Below, in pieces: positions 56,831 through 64,000 of a stretch of DNA of 64,000 nt (position 1 is the first letter of the stretch; every line of letters starts with the position of its first letter). The DNA comes from Ditylenchus dipsaci (taxonomy: Eukaryota > Nematoda > Chromadorea > Rhabditida > Anguinidae): the NCBI GenBank assembly GCA_004194705.1, contig SADC01000856.1:223010-287009 (forward strand). Reading direction: 5' to 3'. The notes beneath the pieces are model-generated. The model had not been told where the DNA came from. It was given only the letters and a program-made list of their open reading frames with translations, and made no database searches. Made by a program: the position numbers and the translations under genes.

Positions 56831-57360
56831 CACTTGTTTTGAGTCATCGTTCGCTTTTTTGAAGAGCTTACGCTGCAATGACAGATTTCGCTTGTTTAGT
56901 GTCGTCTTGAAGAGTCTCAAAAAAGTTGTTACGCGTGACAGAGTCGCGTAACAGAATTTGTTACGTGTTACGCCGGAGTGTGAGGGGAGCTTATCAAAAA
57001 ACGCGTGAATACGTTGAATAGGCGTACTATACTACTAAAAAGAAGTTTTGTTTAAAAAGCAGTCTTTAGTCGTGTTTTTTGCTACATTAAATTTTTTTTC
57101 AAAAAGTATTTAAAAAAGTTTTTTTATAGTTAAAACAGGATTCTGAAATAAAAAAAAACCTATCTGGGGTAAACTAAAGTCTGTATTTTGACATAAAACT
57201 TCGAAAAAGAGCTTCGGCGGTTTCTAAGTGTACAATCTTTTTGGAAAAATACTTTTTCCATTCCTCTGTTAGACTAATTGTAGAAATTATAAAAACTTTA
57301 GACAGATTTAATGAAATAGTTGTGCAAAATTCTTTAAAAACATACTTTAAAAAAGATTTA

Positions 57361-59235
57361 CCGTATTTACTGTATTAACTCCCCACCCTTAATAAGTCCC
57401 CACACTACGGACCTATATCTCAGCCTACAGCGAACATTTCGCAAATCTGTTTTTTGCGTTTTCTTATTGCCGCGAGTTTACCTGATTCCACTTTTTAAAT
57501 TTTGGTTGAGCACCCAAAAATATCAAAATCGACTTCAAATTTTTTTTTAGAGATTGAAAAATAACTCCCCATGGGGACTTAATACAGTAAATACGGTTGT
57601 TACAGCTCAATGAAACTCGACTAGGTCGTGCGATCTGGCATGCTCAAGCAACGTTGGGCAATGTTCTATTGATGTTTATAAGAAAGAACTGAATTTTGAA
57701 TTTTATAGAATCTTCGACACATGCTATTTTGTGCATTTTTCACGGCCTGATACCCGACTAAACTTATGTTCTTTTGAAAGCCTGTCAAATGATGCACCAG
57801 ATGAACACTCTAGCTACATACCGTATTTTCTCTATTAAACGCCCCCTCTTCAATAAACGCCCCCTCTCTAATAAACGCCCCCCTTCAGTGACCTATATCT
57901 CAGTCCAAAAAAATAATTTTGCAAATCTGTTTTTTGCGTTTTCTTAATTAGCACGATTTTACCTAATTCCACTTTTCAGATTTTGGTTGAGCACCCAAAA
58001 ATCTCAAAATCGAAATAATTTTTTTCCGATTTTTAAGGGTTGAAAAATAAACGCCCCGGGGCGTTTAATAGAGAAAATACGGTAAATTGTTTTCAATGAA
58101 AAAGTTACTATCAATAACTAAAACAACTCAAAATTGAGTGTGTCCATCAATGAATCTCTAAAAAAACACACATTTTTTTCAAATCATTCTGCGTCTATCT
58201 TGTTCACCACAAAATTCTTAACTAAATGCCCCATTAGCACAAACTGATTTTCAAGTGTTAAGCTGCCCTGAATAAGTTTGTTAACTCGACCCGTCGAATT
58301 CGACATTTTACGTCGAAATTCAAAGATGCTTAACTTTCGACGTTTGAATTGACTAGACGCGCCAAATATTTCGACAAGTCGACACCCGAACATTTTTAGA
58401 ATACGGCAATCTTGCATCTTCGGTTTGACTTCTTCTTAAAGAGATCTATGCCAGGAATTTAAAACTTCATGAAAACCAAAAAATCGAAAATTTTGGAATA
58501 ATAAAGTTTCCGCGCGCATTCAAGCGTGTGAAAATTTTATTGTCGGTGACATCAATGTTATTTCATCTATTTTAAGAACAAAGAATTTTACATACAGTCG
58601 ACTCCCTCATAGTGCACACCCAAGGACCGGCCCAGGTGTGCACTATGGCGGAGGGTGCACTATGGTGGATGTGCACTATGGAGAGAGCTATTCTGCTTGA
58701 ACACCGCCATGTGTGCACTATAGCTGCTATAAAGGCACTTTGCGATAATCCTGTATTAGTAGTTTTCGGTCCCACTCTTTGAGCCAAGCCTTGAAAAGAT
58801 CAGCTAAATAAATAGTCATGTTAGAGAATAGTTATCAAACCAGCTGTATACAGTCAGCCTCGATTTAACTTCACCGTCCTCAAGTTCGTTCCCACCTAGG
58901 TCTGACACTTTTTTTACCCTCATTTTTAAAAGCTATTGCCAGTTGTCTTTGGTCATCTTAAATATCAGTTTACCAGTCTAAATATCGCAAGGATTAATTT
59001 TGCAGATCGTTTGTGAGAAATAATTTTGCCGAACATTTACGTAAAAATATATAAAGTGTGCCTTAGAGAGAGGTTGTTTATTGGATTCGTTCCAGCCCAG
59101 GTGTGCACTATGGGGAGGTGTACTATGGAGGGTGTGCACTATGGCGGGGGTCCGTTACTATAAATTTATAAGGTGGCCTCCAAATCAGAACCGGTGTGCA
59201 CTATGGCGGGTGTACACTATGGAGCGAGTCGACTG
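57361..59235. repeat. Segmental duplication, copy 2 (inverted partner 14840-16757)
   Basis: Holds the inverted copies of three MITEs: 57361-57596, 57837-58081 and 58593-59235. Continues at 59238-59308 with a fragment of the pogo element right end, then joins a truncated CCGTATT-type element ending at 59463. Confidence 0.85.
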
Positions 59236-59604
59236 TACAGTCCACTCTCGATACAGTGTAGTGCACGGGGACCGAAAAATATACACTATATCGAGAGTTA
59301 CACTCGAATCTGCAGTTTTTTGCGTTTTCTTATTTGCCGCGAGTTTACCTATTCCACTTTTAAATTTTGGTTGAGCACCCAAAAAATATCAAATTGAAAT
59401 ATTTTTTCCGATTTTTTAAGGGTTGAAAAATAACTCCCATGGGGCTTAATACAGTAAATACGGTATGCAATATTTTTTCGACTGATCTTTTAAAATAACA
59501 CATGAATAAATTAAATAAACATTTTCCTGGTTTCAGGTGAACACTGAAATAGTAGTTTAACTTTTTTTACTTTTTAGTGGAAATAAGCATGCTCATATTT
59601 ATTC

Positions 59605-62385
59605 GCAGATTTTATCCGCTTATAAATCCGTGGATATATCCGCGATTTATCCTTAGCTGCGGATAAATCGCGGATTTCATCCGTATCCGCGATATTACTA
59701 TCCGCCATTGTTACTACGGTTTTTATCGGCTGACATCAGACTGAGCCTTTCAAAATCATTTTGTTGACAACTCAGCCTTTTGACAACTCAGAATTTTGAC
59801 AATTCGGTTTTTCAAATTCAAATTTTTGATTATCGCGTCGAAACAACATTGTAATTATTGACAACTCATCCGTATTTAGATTCGTATTGTTTGTATTATT
59901 CTACTTATTAGCACCCATATATCTTTTCGGATGTATCTTCACTCTATACCAGTGTTTTCAAAAATGAGAATACAGAATGAGAGAAGAGATTTCATAATTC
60001 GGTTTTTCATGAAAATGCCAAAAAAATGCCAAACATAGATAATCTATATTAGAATTAAAAAGTAGATATAGGCAGGCTGTGCACGGCCGCCGGCCCGGCC
60101 CGGGCTGATTTTTGAGGCGGGCCGGGCCCAACTTTCAAAATTGCTTACGGCCGGGCTCGAAAATCGACAGCCCGGGCCGGCCCGGAAATTATTAATCTTA
60201 ATATACCTTATCAAATCCAACTTTAAAAAAAAATTTAAGTCTTGTATCAAAATATAGTACGGATTTCGGGTTTCAAAATTTGTTGACTGACTTACTGGAA
60301 TTTTCAAAAGTTTGAAGAAAGTTCTGTTCATACAAAGACTTGTTTCTGAAACTTTTTTGATATCGCATTGAATCAATTAATGGCTGTTAGAAAGCTTAAA
60401 TCCAGGGCTATGTAATAGTGTAATAGTTTTTCAAAATTCGCACTAAGAATATGAGAAACGGCCCATTTTTGAAACCTTGTTTTCGCGTTTTAAGCTATCG
60501 TTAATTTTCATTTTTCTTATGATTTCTATAAATTTTTTTATTGTTTTTTATACCGTCGGAAAGCCAGAATTAGAGCTTTCTAACGGTATATCACACTGCC
60601 AAAAATAATTCGGAAATATTGTACTACAGCAAAAGAATGATTGTAAACGTATTTTTTTGAACAAAAAGTCAAATTTTTTCGCGATTCCAAAAATCCTTAC
60701 GGCTCTACTATGCGCAAAAGACAGAGCAATTAAATGGAACATTCTTGTGCAAAAAATAAAGTAAAACATGGCAGAAAACAGGCTTTCTTAGTGTTTAACA
60801 AGACTCCCAAAAAAGTTCGAAAACGATTTTTACGTAAAACTTAAATTTCGCTGTGGAAACTAGATTTTTGACATCGGATTTCGTGTTAGCATGTCAATTG
60901 TTATGAATGCCCTCAAAGCTTACAACTTGCTGTGAAATTTCAAATTCGCTCACGACAAAAAAAAAAGTGAGGCTAAAAATAGAATTTATCGTACAGGGTT
61001 GAACTGATTAAAATAAGCTTGTTTAGGTTTTTTTTTTTTTTTTTTCAAAATCCAATCGTTAGCAATAGCTCAAAATTTCTCGATAAAACGTGATTTTACC
61101 ACTATCAAACCATCTTCAGCGTGGTCGACTTAGTGCACAAAAATTGTTTTGGAACCGAAAACCTTGAAAAAAAATTTCGATCCAAGTGGACGACCACTTG
61201 GTTTGGTCTCTCTGGATGGGTTCTGAGCGATTCTAAGGGGTGATGCAGAGGTTGCTGGTTCAAATCCACCTAGTCACGTACCTTATTTTACCATAATTTT
61301 AGATATAAAAAGACAAGCGCTTGACTTTTCAGGTCATTTGGGTGGATATACCCCTACTCTGGAGTTACCTGGATATCAACCTGTCCAGGTGGTAACCACC
61401 ATAAGTTTGGGGTTGGGTAGATAAAACTGCTTTTTCGGTCTTGACAAGCCCAATTCCTCACACAAATTTTAGTTTGAAAAAATTGATTTTTCATTTAAAA
61501 TTAACCATTTTATTTTAGGCCATCCAGTTGGATGGCCAGGTGGTACCACCTGGCGAGGTGGTACCTTAAAGTTGGAGCGTGTGAAATCTCAACTTTGGAC
61601 TTAAAAAAATCCAATCACTCACACAATTTTAAGTTAGAAAAATCGGGTTATTTTTTATTCTTAAGAAATTTTAACTTTCAGGCCATCCAGGCGGATATTC
61701 ATCTGACCAAGAGTAACCCACCGCATGTTTTGGGGTTTGCGTGGGTGAAATATTGATTTCGGTCTTAACAAACCTGATTCTCCACACAATTTTAAGTTAG
61801 AAAAACATGTTATTTTTTATTTTTAAGAAATTTTTATTTCTCATTTATGGGTTTGATGTTTAGGGCGGTTTGAGGGTATTCGAGGTGGTTTGAGATGGTT
61901 TGGGACGGTTTGGAGTGGTTCGGACACAATCTAAAAAAATTCTAAAAGAAACTTAAAAATCTGCCTTGGTCCCTCCTGTTGTTTGAAAAAAGTTTTATTT
62001 TGGGAAAACGCCTATGCACTAGGGTTGTTGGCGGTCGTTTTTTTTTGCACCCCGCCGGTTATTTCTTAACAACAGAGATATGAACAATATGTCGTCTGAG
62101 ATACAGAATGAATGAATCCTCGTTCGAATGAGCTAACAAAAATTTGAATGATGATTCGAATGAATCGTCTTAAGACGAATTTCGAAAGTTCGAATTTCGA
62201 TTTTCCGAATTGTCAAAAGGATGAGTTGTCAAAAGGCTGAGTTGTCAAAAGGCTGAGTTGTCAACAAAATGAATTGTGAAAGGCTCAGTCTGATGTCAGC
62301 CGTTTTTATCCGCGGATATTTCTATCCGCGGATTTTGTCCGTATCCGCGGATTTTTTCGTTGATTGTTACTACCACCCATGTAGC
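59605..62385. mobile_element. 2.8-kb composite inverted-repeat element
   Basis: The outer ends are TTATCCGCGGAT-type arrays (59605-59735 and 62300-62385). The next layer is TTGACAACTCAGCCTTTTGA on the left and TCAAAAGGCTGAGTTGTCAA repeats on the right (59740-59880, 62205-62300). The interior has no recognised transposase; it carries a GC-rich GGGCCGGCCCGG palindrome (60077-60190) and a tRNA-like GGTTCAAATCC B-box near 61257. Confidence 0.65.
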
Positions 62386-62615
62386 AGTTTTGATAGCTTT
62401 TTGAACGCCAAGATCAAGCGTACGTGCTAGTACAAAAACATTTCGAAAATTGCAAAGAAATTTTAAATAATTGTATAGAATTTGTTTGTTCGAATTTAGA
62501 ACATAAAGCATCTTAAATTAAGATTCTTAATTGAGACAGTTACAGCTATCAAAATTTGGCGTGTCGCAGTTATTTATTGTTTTTTTCATCGTGCTCCTTT
62601 TTTTTTCATTGAATT

Positions 62616-62758
62616 TGGTGTAACAAGGATGGACGGTTGCAGTCCTTAGGTCATAAGGTCAGCTTCAAGGCAAGCAACATATGGGAAGCAACCATATGAG
62701 AGGATTCAGTACCGGCCTCACAACCGTTATTTAAACATCCTTGCTTGCACCAAAATTC
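62616..62758. repeat. Short inverted repeat with TTTGGTGTAACAAGGATG ends
   Basis: TTTGGTGTAACAAGGATG pairs, with differences, with CATCCTTGCTTGCACCAAA; AACGGT and ACCGTT inside. Confidence 0.5.
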
Positions 62759-62759
62759 T

Positions 62760-64000
62760 TTATTTCAGACGGTGCGCGGAAGCCCTTGACAAAAATTTTC
62801 AGATTTTTTCAGGTTTTTTGGGCCACCTGTAGGTCCTCAAAGTAAGGGTTCTGGGCTTATTGGAGCATGTGGTCTCATTAGAGGAAATACGGTATAAAAA
62901 TATTTTTGAATATTTCGCCACGACTTTATTTTGTGTGAAAAATTTAGCTGGGTATTGTCTAAAATAAAGTTACAGCTTGTAGAAAAGTGAGAGATAGACA
63001 TAATGAGAATCCCTAACTTAACAAATAAGAGGTGATTTAGATTGTCTTTAAAAATAAAAAAACAGGCTATGTTTGGTATCGATAGTAAGCTGAGCTCCTT
63101 GCTAACATTTTGGTGTATTATGAGCGTGCGTGCAGTATAACAATCACGACGCACCACTTGAAAACCTGTGAGTATCCAGCTGGATTTTGAGCTTCCGCAA
63201 CTTGTTACCTTCCGGATCCTTTTTCACCTATTTCGTCAATGATTGAAGCGAGAAGGACCGGACCATCGTGTTCAGCTTAAAATTCTTATTCAGAAAATAT
63301 CGGTCTGCGAAGTCGTATTGGGCGTGTTAAGAAACAAAACTAAAGCCAAAAGCACGCCAAGTCGCGCACTGAGTCTGACACTCGCTGTGAAAGCTGCTTA
63401 AGGGAGGGGGAACTTCCTATAGCGCATCGCCTAGGTCAAAGATTTGACTTCCACTGGCTGATAACCTTCTTTTTTACATCCTTTAATTTACAAGTTTGGT
63501 GTCTAAATGATCCTGACACTCTTGGCTTTCAATATAAAATCATCACCTCAGGCTTTCACAGCTACTGGAACTTGTATCCAGGCTAAAATAGGATAAATTT
63601 CCGAAAATCGATCGTTTTTGGGGCTTTTCTTTGATTGGGTTGATTGATATTTTTCTGACTTTTTATACAAGTCACACGTTTCATGTAATAAATGTAGTCA
63701 AGACTCTAGGCTTTAATTTGAGCTATCACACGAAAGAAAAAAGTAATATTTTAGTTTGAGCTAAAGTTTAAAAAACATTCAACGACGTCCAATTCCACAC
63801 GTCCAACATAGGTCTGTCATTTGCATGAAATCCTAAAATAAGGGCGTTTGGTGACAGTAAAGCAGTGCAGGAAATGGTTGCATATTGCAATCGATTAAAA
63901 GGGCATGCCGTGCGTTAAGGCGCGAACCAGCAGTTTTTTTCGAAATTTTTTTCGAATCGTCTCCTTTTTCCTCGTTCTGCGTCAAATCTGATATAGATGA
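62760..64000. other. No gene recognised
   Basis: A solo right end of a CCGTATT element at about 62868-62893 (TTAGAGGAAATACGG) and a remnant of the 2.6-kb-type foldback at 63365-63402. The open frame at 62837-63157 (minus) has no recognisable similarity. Confidence 0.5.

Overview
This is a eukaryotic nuclear window from a repeat-rich, AT-rich animal genome, most likely an invertebrate. The evidence is protein-coding exons separated by GT-AG introns (from about 45 bp to more than 7 kb), eukaryotic DNA-transposon families (pogo/Tigger, mariner, hAT, PIF/Harbinger, Merlin-like) and a ribosomal-protein pseudogene that keeps an intron. I cannot fix the phylum. No rRNA gene, CRISPR array or prokaryotic operon is visible.

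The genic content is two paralogous multi-exon genes, head to tail on the minus strand. Gene B runs from about 45996 down to 20408 in eleven exons that I could place by splice sites and reading phase; its last exon and stop codon were not found. Gene A runs from 12480 down to 1297 and probably off the left edge. Both encode, in order: a small N-terminal beta-grasp-like domain, a domain of the stonustoxin-like (SNTX) family related to MACPF/CDC pore formers, helical and thioredoxin-like SNTX modules, a Cys-rich zinc ribbon, a P-loop GTPase (GETGVGKST, DTPGxGDT, FTNT), and (in B) a C-terminal Cys/His cluster with a coiled coil. This looks like a GTPase coupled to a pore-former-family module in one chain and may be an innate-immunity or membrane-acting factor; that function is inference. 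Both genes carry many reading-frame breaks, nearly all explained by one missing base, so the copies are either pseudogenes or come from an assembly with uncorrected deletions.

The rest is almost entirely transposable elements, mostly foldback or short inverted-repeat elements nested in each other. Region by region: 0-12.5 kb, gene A with MITEs in its introns; 12.5-14.8 kb, a nearly complete pogo/Tigger transposon with a seven-exon transposase, inserted 41 bp upstream of the gene A start codon; 14.8-20.4 kb, MITEs, a Merlin-like fragment and palindromes; 20.4-46.0 kb, gene B, whose 7-kb last intron holds a 4.9-kb nest of elements; 46-51.8 kb, a TE mosaic; 51.9-52.8 kb, an RPS14 pseudogene with a MITE against its start codon; 53-64 kb, rearranged copies of 14.8-18.8 kb and of 46.4-50.3 kb, then a 2.8-kb nested inverted-repeat element.

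Because two regions are duplicated inside the window, and because palindromes carry two arms, several insertions can be compared with an empty copy of the same site. That gives target-site duplications from the sequence alone: TAA and TTA (Harbinger type), TA (pogo/mariner type) and 8 bp (hAT or Merlin type).
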